Position numbers and translations under genes: made by a program. A model generated the notes under the pieces. It saw only the letters and a program-made list of their open reading frames with translations, did no database searches and was not told where the DNA came from. A stretch of 64,000 bases of DNA from Zanthoxylum bungeanum. Its lineage: Eukaryota; Streptophyta; Magnoliopsida; Sapindales; Rutaceae. Within the stretch, counting starts at the first letter, position 1, and each line of letters opens with the position of its first letter. Location of the stretch: contig SKCR01031831.1 in the NCBI GenBank assembly GCA_019454045.1, positions 1 to 64,000 of the forward strand, read 5' to 3'. This document shows positions 11,896 to 23,972 of the stretch, piece by piece.

Positions 11896-12964
11896 TATTG
11901 GATACTTGTGCAAGTGCGATAGGAGGTCGTGTTTCAACGATGGTATGGGAAACAGCTTCGCTCTGGATAGACCCTTCGGAATCCCATTGGTATTATGACT
12001 AGGTGTCTATGGGAGGCCGAAATCAAGGTAGGTGTGTATAGTCTTAACCTGAGACTTGCATCGCTAATACTTACGACAATCGGTAAACTTTGGTTTTGGT
12101 GGTGGGGGATCTTAACTGGTTCTGTGTTCACCTCTTCTGGGTTTATCAGAGAATCGTAGTGTATTGGATGTGATGTCAAGACGGAAGTGTCACTCCAGTC
12201 GTAATGGAGATGATGTCACGCAGGATACGGTATTAGTGCTCTTAAAGTGATGCGCATCCAATCGTGATATTATGGCCAGGTCATGAATATCCGATTATAG
12301 AGACTAGTTACCAGACATCCGATATGTGTTTCGGACGGGGCAGACACTTATCCAGCCCCAGCCCTAGCACGTGATTATCCGATACTGGGCCGATATGCAC
12401 AATACAATTAGTATACTACGCTTGATACAGATCTAGATATTCTTTGATGAATATGTCCGGAGAACTTGGGAAGACTTGGTGCTTTGCTAGGAGTCGACCT
12501 TGTCTCGTAAATCGGTAGAACGTAGTACTTGGTACGTACGTGATTCGGACACTCCGACAACCGTATTTACTGCCAGATTATCCGGGGATCTCATGGGTCG
12601 CTTCCCGATAATCCACCGATGACGCACAACTCGCACTCTTGAATAATCTGGGATTATAAAGAAGAGAGAGAGAAAATTAATCTAGGATTAATAACGGAGA
12701 TATTTTATCCGGGATAAAATGTCGTCTAAAGAGAGAGAACGATTAATTCGGAATTAATCGATGTATTAATATATTCGATATATTAGACGAAATTAGATTT
12801 CGACGCGGAATTAAAATTAGATTTTAATTCGGGCAAACGAGTTAATTTAGAATTAATTCGTTAGCGACGTAAATAATAATTTCGGTAGCCGCAATTATTC
12901 GATTGAATTAACGTCGCGACGTAAGCTCGGTATTTCGGAAATATCGAACCCGAACGCGTGAGTG

Positions 12965-12977
12965 CACGTGGGCCCAC
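12965..12977 (+). promoter_or_regulatory. G-box overlapping TCP-like palindrome
   Basis: CACGTG (12965-12970) overlaps the palindrome GTGGGCCCAC (12968-12977). CACGTG is the bHLH/bZIP G-box and GTGGGCCCAC fits known plant TCP-factor consensus sites. Present in Cop-A1 (4245-4257) and the Cop-A2 3' LTR (21032-21044), absent from Cop-B, Cop-C and Cop-D. Binding is inferred. Confidence 0.4.
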
Positions 12978-13631
12978 TTTCATTTGGAAACGTGTGGGGC
13001 CCACATGACACATGTCATTCTAATGCTTTGCATGTAGATAGTGTACAATGCACTCAATGTTATTGCATGTAGATAGTGTACATTGCACTCAATATCAATG
13101 CATGGAAATTGAGTGTTTGACACTCTAAGCCATTGCATGTTTTGTGTCATAATTTTATTATTAATTTAATGAATATTATGGCATAAATATAAATTGATTT
13201 TTGGTAAATCATTTTTAATAACAACACAAAACTTCTTCTCTCTCATTTTCTCTCTTCTCCTCACGCCAAACACAAAGTGTGGACTGTTTTCTTGACTGGT
13301 TTGGGCGTGACAATAGGGAAGCAAGAGTTGGGTTTTCATGGTGAAAACCGCAAGTGCTAGCACACTACGAGTCTTGCGAAGGTGGTAGGGAGGTTCACCC
13401 ATGAGGCGGGACTCATCCGACGGAGTTTGGAGCTTCGTTTTGAGACCCGAAACTGCCAAGACAGTGAGCATGGACTGCTGCAGTGGGCTTACAAAGGCAG
13501 TACGTTTTTGGGCATGATCATCTTCAAATCGACATAACCGATCAATGTAAGTATTCCGCTATCTTCGTTGATGTATTCACGCATTATTTCATGTCTTGAT
13601 TTGATCTTGGGACCTTAGAATAAACCAACAA

Positions 13632-13644
13632 TGGCATCATGAGC
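13632..13644 (+). other. Cop-A2 primer-binding site, atypical
   Basis: TGGCATCATGAGC one base after the LTR end. It differs from the tRNA-iMet complement TGGTATCAGAGC by one substitution and one inserted base, although Cop-B and Cop-D keep the canonical site and this copy is the youngest. The primer is therefore uncertain. Confidence 0.6.
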
Positions 13645-15506
13645 TAATGTTGCAAGCATGAAATTTGTAGGGCTTAAAATTTGGGTAAATGTTTGTTGAG
13701 CATGATTTGAATAAATTGCTTGTTTGAGTATGCTTATAACATGTTTAAATTCATTTTGGTTGGACTAATTTGATGAAAAATGATTTGGAATTATTTTCCC
13801 CAAATTTTGCATCTTGGCCGAATATGTGACTAATATTGGGTATTTTGATTTTAAGCATGATTTGGTTAAATTGATTAATTGAGCATGTTTAAATGATCTT
13901 TAATTGAAGATTGATTTGATCAATTTCAACAAAATGTGATTGGATCAATTTTGCCCAAATTGGAAGTGTTGGCCGAATGTGTGATGTGTTTGGAAACTTG
14001 GAATTTTTTCATTTTAATTCATTGGATGAGTTATAATGATAAAGGATGATGTTAATTTAAGATTGAATTGGATTTAATTTAAATTGTACAAAAACCCTAA
14101 ATTCCTTATGTTGGCCGAATCTATAATGCCCTAATGTCTTGGTGTTTTTGGTTTTGTGACATTGGATGTGTATGAAATCAAATCGGATGGTGATTTGATG
14201 TCGATTGTAGGTTCGATTGGATCGAAACCAAATCGGACACAAAATCCCTTCCTTGGCCGAGAGCATTGAAGCATGTAAATGGATTTGATTTTTCATTATG
14301 TGTGTTTGACATGTGATAATGAATTGAATATGATTAATAAGACTAATTTGGTGTTTTAAAATGTTGATTTAGTTGATTAATCATATAATGCACTTTTGGT
14401 AATTAAATTGTGAAAATTGGATTTTTGGATTTAATTAATTGGGCCTAATTTGGAAATTAGAATTTAAAATTGTAATTGGGCCTATTGGGCTTGATTTATC
14501 AAGTTTGGTTTAGGCCAAGTGGATTGGATCCAATTGGGCCCAAACCTTAACCATAAAGCCCAATTGCGGCTAATGAACCTTTTATGTTCAATTGGGCCTA
14601 ATGGGCCAAGATTGATTTATGGGCTTATGGGGTAAATCCCGGATTGGACTTTGGTTATCGGTTTGACCCGAGTTGACCAAAAGTCCACGCCTTAAGAAAT
14701 CAATCAAAAGCCCATTGGACTTTAATTGAATTGACGTTGGACGTTAATCGGTCTTTGAGACGCGTTACGATTAGATTTGGAATTTAAATCGTAAAAGGTT
14801 TATTAAATAAAAGTGTAATATTTAATTTTGAATTGAATAGTGAATTAGTATTAAATACATGTTAAATTAGATTTAATGATGTAGTTTAATTTAATTCATG
14901 AATTCGTACTTTGAGTACTTATTCGCAAAAACGAGTTTGACTCGAACAAAATCAAATCGTTGTTTGAACATTGGATGATCACTTAATTATCAGATTAATT
15001 AATTTGATTAGATTGATTGATAACATGCTTATGTGTGTGAATACGTGGTTGTGTTGAATGAATAATGTATATCGGATGGATATTAGTCGGGTGGGCAATT
15101 TTAGAAATTGTTGTAATAAATTCGATTTATTAAATTGGACCTGCGTGTCCAGCCTTATCACCTCTATTCTCTTTGTATTCTCTTCTCACCTATTCCCCTC
15201 TATGTATATGAGGTTTCTTTAGAAGTGTAGTGTAACGGGTAGAAGTAATACTAGTGCTAGCTTGAGTGAGAAAGGGAGAGATTTGATCTAGGATCAATGT
15301 GTTTAGTATCCATCCACATATCATTATTATTTATTTTCATACTCGCTTTATTATGTATTTAGAATGCATGTTTAAGGGTGTATGATGATGAGACCTTAAC
15401 AAAGATAATTAAATTGGTAGCCAATTTGCACGCGAAAAACCCTCGTTAAATATCAAGCGTTTATTTTCCTTCCATTGAGTGATTCTTACTCAAGATCCGA
15501 GATTGG

Positions 15507-15536
15507 CAGGGGTTGTTGGCCAAAGTCAAGCCCTTG
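15507..15536 (+). ncRNA. Leader hairpin 1 (Cop-A2)
   Basis: Stem CAGGGG/CCCTTG (one G-U) enclosing the loop TTGTTGGCCAAAGTCAAG at 15513-15530. The pair next to the loop is G-C here, C-G in Cop-B and U-A in Cop-D. A cis-acting RNA element, not an independent transcript. Confidence 0.55.
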
Positions 15537-15590
15537 TCCTTCGAAGATGTGTTTTAATCACGAGGCTTTGTTCCATATCGGTGTCGTGTC

Positions 15591-15630
15591 CAAGTTGTGG
15601 TTTGTTGGCCAAAGTCAAGACCACTTCTTG
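15591..15630 (+). ncRNA. Leader hairpin 2 (Cop-A2)
   Basis: CAAGTTGTGGT/ACCACTTCTTG, nine of eleven positions paired, around the same 18-nt loop (15602-15619). In Cop-D the second pair from the loop changes from G-C to A-U on both sides. TTG/CAA at the loop edges may extend the stem with one bulged G, leaving an 11-nt loop with TTGGCCAA. Confidence 0.6.
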
Positions 15631-15687
15631 TCCATTGACATTGATTACGAAGCTTCCATGTCAATGGGTCCGCGCTTGACTGGGATC

Positions 15688-15720
15688 ACTAGGTTTGTTG
15701 TGCCAAAGCCAAGGCCTAGT
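15688..15720 (+). ncRNA. Leader hairpin 3, variant loop (Cop-A2)
   Basis: ACTAGG/CCTAGT, six perfect pairs, around a loop with TTGTTGTGCCAAAGCCAAG, a variant of the loop in hairpins 1, 2 and 4. Cop-B has ACTAAG/CTTAGT, a paired G-C to A-U change. Confidence 0.6.
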
Positions 15721-15858
15721 TGATTCAGAGGAAAAAGGTTAGGGTATACATTCGATGTATAGGCATATATTAGATATATGTTTGGGACTTGGATGTCCAC
15801 CTACTGGATCTAGGAGTTGGATGAGATCCAATTGATCTTCGAGATCTACCTAGTTAAT

Positions 15859-15898
15859 TATCATACAATTTGTTGGCCAAAGTCAAGATTGTGTGATA
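15859..15898 (+). ncRNA. Leader hairpin 4 (Cop-A2)
   Basis: TATCATACAAT/ATTGTGTGATA, eleven pairs with one G-U, around the exact loop TTGTTGGCCAAAGTCAAG (15870-15887). The Cop-D counterpart pairs over 14 positions, with U-A to C-G at the loop edge and U-A to G-U at pair nine. Confidence 0.65.
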
Positions 15899-16299
15899 TT
15901 TAACGGGATCATAGCCCACTAGGAAACACGGTTTCCCGAGTACTCGACAGAGGGTTAGAGGCTCGACGAAAAATAGTGGGAGGCAAGTATTGAATTTGCA
16001 ACATTCGTTCGAATACTCGCTAAACACGCTCATTTTATTTTACTCGTCATATTTATTAAAAGTATTAGTTGGACTAATATTTTATGTTGTTTTAAAGATA
16101 TATATAGTTGGACTATATACAAACTCATTCAATATATAGTTAATTTTGTAATTAGATTATAGTAATCAATATAATTGAATTAAATGATAGTTGATTTTAT
16201 AATGGGATTATAGTAATCAATATTAAAATTATAGTTGATTAAATAATTGGATTATTGTAATCATTATAATAAATAGTACCTTAATAATTTGATTAAATA

Positions 16300-19200
16300 G
16301 TTGGACTATTAAAATCAAGTAAAGAATTGAAAGGTTGAATATTTAAAATATATAATCATTGGATTAAATGTTTTAAATGATTTAATTTTCTATTGGGAAT
16401 TAATAAGAGGTTAATTTATTTGATAAATAACTTATTATTACTAAGCCCATAATTAAGCAAATAGTAGAGCATAAAGTCTTTGGAAGATTTATGTGATGAT
16501 GACGTTAGTGCTTAATTAATATACTTATAATAAATCTATCTTTAGATTTAAAAGTATTAAAGTTGCAATTAATAATTCTTGGAGAATTAATTGACTATTC
16601 TAGTGGAGAAAAAGTCAAAGTTTGCAATTGGGCATGTTGCACAAGGTGCACATCATTTCGATATTCTAAAACCCAAGGCTTGGCCAAAGGTTTGTGAAAT
16701 ATTGAAAAGGTAATTGACATATCCCAAACTGACTACCATTTGGATATGGAAGACACGAAGGAATTAAAGAAAGGGCGAGGCTCTAACTTTAAAATATTTG
16801 TCAAAGTTATGTTCACTAGTAGTATTAAAATTGGATTTTAAATACTTAGTGTGGTACATAAAATATATGTATTGACGTTCAGAATCCGCTGTAAGCTGGA
16901 TACTGGCTTCAAGCCGAGATTTCTCTGCGAATCGGAAACGGGACGAAAGTCGCTGTTTCGACCGTAGATACCTAAGTTTAGAAACTACCCTTTTGGGTAT
17001 GTATTTAAATTAGGAACTGTCATAATGTAACTAGTTTATCTAGAGTCATTATCTCTATATCAGTGTTTAATCCATTGCGGATAAAACCTTTATATTCTAG
17101 AATACTAAAGTGTTTCAATATATAAAGATGATACTGAGATAAATACATTGGATGTAAATAACAGAATTTATATTTTGAATATAAATAAAATCTCAAACAT
17201 ATAAAATGACAAATAAATAGCTCAAATTGATTTGATCAATGGAGACTTATTTGTGGCATTGTTGTCTAGGACACAATTAAACAAGACTCGTATATCCACA
17301 CTTTTATAGAGTGGGTACTAGGACTGATTTGACTATTCAAATAAGGTCTGCGAATCTAGTTTATTAGGTTAAAAACCTAAAATACTATTTACTTGGTAAT
17401 AGTAAAAGGGCCACCGATCTGTTAGCCCTATTCATGGTGAAGTAAGTGGGCCCATATCTAGCTAGGCTAGATGTGAACATGAATATTTCGTGACCTTAAC
17501 GGATGTGACATCACGTTGCGGTTATGTGTTTCTTTTGAAGAACACAGATCGGAAACTTTAGAGTTTCGACACGAAGTAGACAAACAGATCGGCTATAGTA
17601 TTATTCCGCCACGGTAAAACCGTAATGGAAAATACTTAAGCAGTAAGTTTCATATGTAAATGAAAGAGTACGGTATTCTTTCATATGAGGACTCCTCCCG
17701 AGACACGTCAGTTAGACGGTGTGTCCGAATCAAAAACCGAATTTTTGTTGGACATGATAAGGTTTATCACGAGTCGCTCTGAGCTACTGTTTCCTTCAAC
17801 AGGATATGTATTAACAGTGCAAAACTTATTTAGAATAAGGTTCCATATAAATCTCTTTGACAGATATCATATAGGATATGAACAGGGAAGAAACGGGGTT
17901 TCTCATTCCTGATAATTTGGGTATGCCAGGCATAGCGTTTGGACGATACCAAACTAAGGACCCAAATTGGATAAAGTGCCAATATAGGTTATCTTAAGGG
18001 AAACCTTAAATATAGTACTTGTAAATCCCACATGAGAACAATATAATTGTTGCTCACCATGCGGTTTTCCTGAGAGGAATACAGATATGCAGTGGTCAGT
18101 GGGAGGATAGTGATACTCGATGAAAATCGGAGTAATACTGATCTAGGCACGAAGTCCGTAATGGAACACAAACAGTTCATCTATGATGAAACTATACCAT
18201 TAATCTTCAAATACACAAGAAACTAGTAGATCGGATAGAGTCAGAAAACAACCTAGGGTATGGGTTTCTGATCTAACCTCATAAAGATGTCAATCTTATG
18301 GTGGTGTACCATCCGACTACGTTATGAGGAAGTGATACAAGGTATCGACTCCCTGTTATGGCAAAGTGCCATGAGTCCGAAATGGATTCCATGTATAACA
18401 ACTATGTTTGGATACTAGTTGTTGTACCACAAGGCGTTGTGCCTATGGTACATTAAACGTCTTCAAGGAAGACATACATGGAAGGCAACATACCAACGTG
18501 CAAACCTAAGGTTTTGACGGAAAGGTATCGTTATCAACATTGTGTTAATAACGGTTCAACCTTTTACCTGTTGCCATAGTAAATCCATTTTGAAGATGCT
18601 TGTTGATAACTGTATATTTCATTTATGAAATTTGTCAGTTACAGATCAAAATCGCTTTCCTGAAAAGGAAACCTTTTGGAGGATATTTACAACATCCTGA
18701 CGATTTTATATAACCGACAAACCAGGTTTGCGGGTTATTCGATCCATGTTTGGATTGATGCAAGCATAAGGTTCTTGGAACTGTCGTTTTGAAATAATCA
18801 TAATGGTTTATGATTTGACTCAAAACGAAATAATTCTTGTGTATATAAGGAGGTTAGTGGGAGAGCGCACTGACAGTGAAATTCCCATAAAACAATTGGT
18901 GAAAGCTTGGTTTTCATAAATATTCTTTCATAGAAATTCTCCGTAGAATTCTGGGGAGTAACAACCTTTATTCAAGGAATAAAGATCTACTGGAATAGAT
19001 TTGGAGTTGTTAACACTCTCTGAGAAATTGTACATTTAAAATGTACTTGTATTGGTGTCTCATATGCTTTGAGCATATGGAGTCACAATCGGGTCAATCC
19101 TAGTGATAGTCACTGGATTGAAGTTAAGAACATCTGTTAGTATCTCTGAGAACTAAAGATGTTATCTTAAACTATGGAGAAGGAGAACTTGAAGTGACTG

Positions 19201-19637
19201 GGATCACCACTGCAAGTTTCCAAACGATTAAATACTACGGTACTATAAAGTTTGAATAACAGGGACAGTGAGCTGGAAATCTTCCTAGCAAGATAACTGT
19301 TGCCGAATAAACAACAAATGCGGATCATTGCTGTAGCTGAGGCAGCAATAGAAGACCATCTGGGTCGAAAATAAATCTAATAAGATTAGATAAAGTTCTG
19401 TTAGCAGCTGAGCTAGGCGTCAGCATAGGCTAAGGAATTAAAGGTCTCATCGACGATCCAGATATATACTTCTGTATCATCTGATTCGTTCGGATCATAC
19501 ATCGTGGCGATGTGATGATCGTGTAAATCGCGTCAGACGATAATTAAGCAAATCCGCTGACGAAAACCTTTCCTCAGCAATTTGAGCGAATTGTACATAG
19601 TTCGAGTGTAGGACACTTGAGTGACTCGCTACGTGCC
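16300..19637 (+). pseudogene. Cop-A2 fossil gag-pol
   Basis: Aligns along its length with Cop-D gag, protease, integrase, RT and RNase H, but is broken everywhere by stops and indels. A gag-start-like stretch lies near 16340-16420. Integrase landmarks are VTLTDVTSRCGYVF from 17490 and TPPETRQLDGVSE near 17689. It shares the one-base loss at 17811-17820 and the one at 17855-17870 with Cop-A1 and Cop-B. The segment for the RT YVDD box is deleted at about 18876-18881, as in Cop-A1. The longest piece is about 75 codons (17685-17912). Decay before the last transposition is the only reading consistent with the near-identical LTRs. Confidence 0.85.
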
Positions 19638-19648
19638 AAGTGGGAGAT
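19638..19648 (+). other. Cop-A2 polypurine tract
   Basis: AAGTGGGAGAT directly before the 3' LTR; identical to that of Cop-A1. Confidence 0.8.
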
Positions 19649-21697
19649 TGTTGGATAATATGACCCATAGCGTCACTATTTGCACAGATCATTGTGTTGT
19701 TGTAGCAAATTAACTATGTAATAAGGAAATTGCACTCTCATCGTTTGTGATTAGATCACCATAGATATATAAATGAAGAGAGGTCCCTATGATTAGTTCC
19801 TGGATTGAGATGATATGAGACAGTATCAGTCCACGAAGGATTAATCATTAAATATCCCTAGCCGTAGTATTATCGAGACTGGACATCGATAATGCGGAAT
19901 AGGCTAGTATTGCACTTGTGCGCGTTGTGAGGGCACAACGGCATAGTTCTCATATATATAAGTATTGGATACTTGTGCAAGTGCGATAGGAGGTCGTGTT
20001 TCAACGATGGTACGGGAAACAGCTTCGCTCTGGATAGACCCTTCGGAATCCCATTGGTATTATGACTAGGTGTCTATGGGAGGCCGAAATCAAGGTAGGT
20101 GTGTATAGTCTTAACCTGAGACTTGCATCGCTAATACTTACGACAATCGGTAAACTTTGGTTTTGGTGGTGGGGGATCTTAACTGGTTCTGTGTTCACCT
20201 CTTCTGGGTTTATCAGAGAATCGTAGTGTATTGGATGTGATGTCAAGACGGAAGTGTCACTCCAGTCGTAATGGAGATGATGTCACGCAGGATACGGTAT
20301 TAGTGCTCTTAAAGTGATGCGCATCCAATCGTGATATTATGGCCAGGTCATGAATATCCGATTATAGAGACTAGTTACCAGACATCCGATATGTGTTTCG
20401 GACGGGGCAGACACTTATCCAGCCCCAGCCCTAGCACGTGATTATCCGATACTGGGCCGATATGCACAATACAATTAGTATACTACGCTTGATACAGATC
20501 TAGATATTCTTTGATGAATATGTCCGGAGAACTTGGGAAGACTTGGTGCTTTGCTAGGATTCGACCTTGTCTCGTAAATCGGTAGAACGTAGTACTTGGT
20601 ACGTACGTGATTCGGACACTCCGACAACCGTATTTACTGCCAGATTATCCGGGGATCTCATGGGTCGCTTCCCGATAATCCACCGATGACGCACAACTCG
20701 CACTCTTGAATAATCTGGGATTATAAAGAAGAGAGAGAGAAAATTAATCTAGGATTAATAACGGAGATATTTTATCCGGGATAAAATGTCGTCTAAAGAG
20801 AGAGAACGATTAATTCGGAATTAATCGATGTATTAATATATTCGATATATTAGACGAAATTAGATTTCGACGCGGAATTAAAATTAGATTTTAATTCGGG
20901 CAAACGAGTTAATTTAGAATTAATTCGTTAGCGACGTAAATAATAATTTCGGTAGCCGCAATTATTCGATTGAATTAACGTCGCGACGTAAGCTCGGTAT
21001 TTCGGAAATATCAAACCCGAACGCGTGAGTGCACGTGGGCCCACTTTCATTTGGAAACGTGTGGGGCCCACATGACACATGTCATTCTAATGCTTTGCAT
21101 GTAGATAGTGTACAATGCACTCAATGTTATTGCATGTAGATAGTGTATATTGCACTCAATATCAATGCATGGAAATTGAGTGTTTGACACTCTAAGCCAT
21201 TGCATGTTTTGTGTCATAATTTTATTATTAATTTAATGAATATTATGGCATAAATATAAATTGATTTTTGGTAAATCATTTTTAATAACAACACAAAACT
21301 TCTTCTCTCTCATTTTCTCTCTTCTCCTCACGCCAAACACAAAGTGTGGACTGTTTTCTTGACTGGTTTGGGCGTGACAATAGGGAAGCAAGAGTTGGGT
21401 TTTCATGGTGAAAACCGCAAGTGCTAGCACACTACGAGTCTTGCGAAGGTGGTAGGGAGGTTCACCCATGAGGCGGGACTCATCCGACGGAGTTTGGAGC
21501 TTCGTTTTGAGACCCGAAACTGCCAAGACAGTGAGCATGGACTGCTGCAGTGGGCTTACAAAGGCAGTACGTTTTTGGGCATGATTCATCTTCAAATCGA
21601 CATAACCGATCAATGTAAGTATTCCGCTATCTTCGTTGATTATTCACGCATTATTTCATGTCTTGATTTGATCTTGGGACCTTAGAATAAACCAACA
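19649..21697 (+). repeat. Cop-A2 3' LTR
   Basis: A 2049-bp LTR nearly identical to 11583-13630. Differences seen include an extra A near 19852, C/T at 20013, T/G at about 20559, A/G at about 21013, T/C near 21149 and two one-base indels near the 3' end. Its dyad is at 19858-19907. Followed by the target duplicate TAAAG. Confidence 0.92.
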
Positions 21698-21702
21698 TAA
21701 AG
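21698..21702. other. Cop-A2 right target-site duplicate TAAAG
   Basis: Perfect copy of 11578-11582. Confidence 0.9.
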
Positions 21703-23972
21703 GTCATGGTATTGAAATTCAAAGTAATAAATATATCCATATGATTGATATATGTATGTAAACGTATATGTGTGATGATTTTTAATGATTAAGCAATGTT
21801 TGTCGTGTATATGTTTGGGTATGAGAAATCGTATAATGAGTTTGTGACATGTGACATGTATGGATGTAGGTATGTTTAATTGGTTAATGATTTTGAGGAG
21901 AACTTATTTCAGAGTTTTAATTGTGATTTCAAAAATAATTTTTGCAGATCATTATACTAAATTGATTTTTACTTGAAATGTTGATTTCACTCGAGATGAG
22001 ACATATGATTTAAGATTTTTGATAAAACTTGCTTACAGATAAATGCTTTAATGATGAAATGATTTCAAAGGAATGATTGTATGATTTTGGAGGCATGGAG
22101 CAAAAACCTACCTCAGATGTAACTTGATTCAGATATGGAATTGACATATATCGGTAACAAATCCGGAATAACGGTAACCAATCTGGTACATGTGCAAACA
22201 TGATACAGGACTAGGGATGACAGATGCCCTCAGATCCTGGGTATTAGGCTAGTGGGATAGCGAGACCTCTAGACCCAGATTTCAGAGATAGATTGGTGGC
22301 ACTAATAACACCAATGTTTACTGGTTTGATTTCAGAGAAAGGTTGGTGGCACTGATATCACCACTGTTTACTGGTTGATTTCAGAGACAGGTTAGTGGCA
22401 CTGATAGCGCCCATATTTACTGGTTTAGTTTCAAAGAGAAGTTGGTGGCACTGATAACACAACTGTTTACTGGTTTAATGGCTTGGGGACAGCGAGACGT
22501 AACGCTCCAAGACAACAGGATTTCGTACAGGATGACATATGGTATTTCAGATGATGTTTTCACAAATGTTTTACAAAAATTTTGAAAGGAAAACTTGGAT
22601 TTTGGTATTGTGAACTTTGAAATTTGTTGCATTGATTATGAGTATTTACAGAAAAGCTCAGAGTTTTACAAATATAAAAGATTTTTTCTGAAAAGTTTTA
22701 TAGAAAGAGACTAATTTTCAGATAAGAGAAGAGATTTCTGAAAAGACAGTTTTCTTAGACATTTTGTTTTGATTGCCGATTTGATGATATTTCAAATATG
22801 GATAATTGTGATAAAAGTATAAGTGTATGACTTTATGTTTCATGTGATTGAAGTGTATTTGATATCAAACGATATACTCTATGGTATTTATGTTTTGCAT
22901 TGTATGTTTTGAATGCTAGCTATTGGAATATCGCATTTGTAGATAAGTAAATATGAAAGTTTGACATGTGTTGAATATAAGGATAATAACAAGTTAATAA
23001 AATCTGAACTTGTAATAATTTAGTAATTCTAATATATTGCAGATATGCTGATTTATTTGTTTGAAGTTTATATTTGACCTGTTCGTCATAAGATTAGCTA
23101 CCTTATGTTGTATAGAGGTTTGAGGTTTAATGGTAAGTGGTTCAGTAAATCTGCTACAGCTCACAATTAGCTAATGTTTGCGTTTTTAGCTCACGTAACC
23201 TTTATAAAGTAATCAGTCGTAGTTTAAACTGACTAAAACACCACGGGTTTGTGATGGCCTTAGCCGTAGGTTTGGGTGATTTGGTAGATGATAAGATAGT
23301 TCTAGATGTGAGAAAAATTGGTGTTCCATTTAGTACAGTGAGTGTACTATCAAGGTATGATATGTGTATGCTGGCATTGGATTAAGAAGAGATTTATAAG
23401 TTTGAGTATCGTCACATATATTTGATTTCTATTTGAGTTCTTATTGTCACTTGTTACATTTTCATAAGATATAAGTTACTTACTGAGCTTTATAGCTCAC
23501 ACCCCAACAGTTTGCTAGTGTTGCAGGTTCACATTGGACTTAAATTGCTGGAAGATTCTTGAGACGTTTTACAGACAGCGGATCTCCCGATGAAGTCAAG
23601 TTGGTCTTGAGTCATCGTATGGTTCTGGGTTGTGTTATAGGCTCCCACAACCTTAGTTTTATTTATTTGTATCACACGTGTAGTTTTAATCATTTTGAAC
23701 ACGTAGGTTTTTATAGTTATTTTGTATAATGTTAGGCCGAAGGCCTATTTGCTTATTAGTTGAGATTATGTCAAGCTAGAGGCCTATTTTTTTATGAATT
23801 GAGAATAATTATTTATATTTGATATCAGGACACCTCAAGGTACTGGACTTTGATCCAGGTTTCATGATTTTTAGCAGAGGTCATGCCGAAATTTTAGTAG
23901 CATCAAAGGCTTATGGAGATGAATTTTCATGTCTCCCGCCAGTAGCATCCTGACATTAAGTGGAATGTTACA
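21703..23972 (+). repeat. Gypsy-like LTR G, continuation
   Basis: Continues the sequence interrupted by Cop-A2 at 11582. It holds the four 50-bp units (22291-22490), a TTACTGAGC..GCTCAC stretch near 23482-23502 of a kind I associate with Tekay/Del-type LTRs, and ends GTGGAATGTTACA. The Gyp-F LTR also ends GGAATGTTACA. No primer site follows, so this would be a 3' or solo LTR. Borders are uncertain. Confidence 0.4.
22291..22490. repeat. 50-bp tandem repeats, four copies (copy 2)
   Basis: Units start at 22291, 22341, 22390 and 22440 and correspond one to one with those at 7194-7385. Confidence 0.75.

Larger units (their letters stand above)
11583..13630 (+). repeat. Cop-A2 5' LTR
   Basis: A 2048-bp LTR, TGTTGG...CCAACA. 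It carries two dyads (11791-11840 and 11856-11873), a TATA-like box (11886-11895), CACGTG plus GTGGGCCCAC at 12965-12977, and a GTAAGT donor-like site near 13547. The TATA position implies a short U3 of about 0.3 kb and a very long R/U5. Confidence 0.92.
13645..16299 (+). other. Cop-A2 long untranslated leader
   Basis: About 2.65 kb between primer site and decayed gag, without credible coding. It contains a dense cluster of TGGGCC/TGGGCT motifs on both strands (about 14440-14780) and the four-hairpin array at 15507-15898. Its end, about 16050-16320, holds repeated TAGTTGGACTAT-like segments. Around the hairpins it is visibly better conserved against Cop-D than the coding part is. Confidence 0.75.
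11583..21697 (+). mobile_element. Cop-A2, complete recent non-coding copia element
   Basis: A 10,115-bp element with 2.05-kb LTRs, primer-site region, long leader, decayed gag-pol and polypurine tract. It is flanked by perfect 5-bp duplicates TAAAG (11578-11582 and 21698-21702). By eye the two LTRs differ by about four substitutions and three one-base indels, so insertion is recent. The internal coding region nevertheless has no frame longer than about 80 codons. Because LTRs are identical at insertion, the loss of coding must predate this insertion, which implies movement with proteins supplied in trans. Confidence 0.92.

Noticed and set aside
15475..15723. Two overlapping frames over the leader hairpins (82 and 66 codons)
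   Set aside because: Frames are not kept in Cop-D, and substitutions follow base pairing rather than codon positions.
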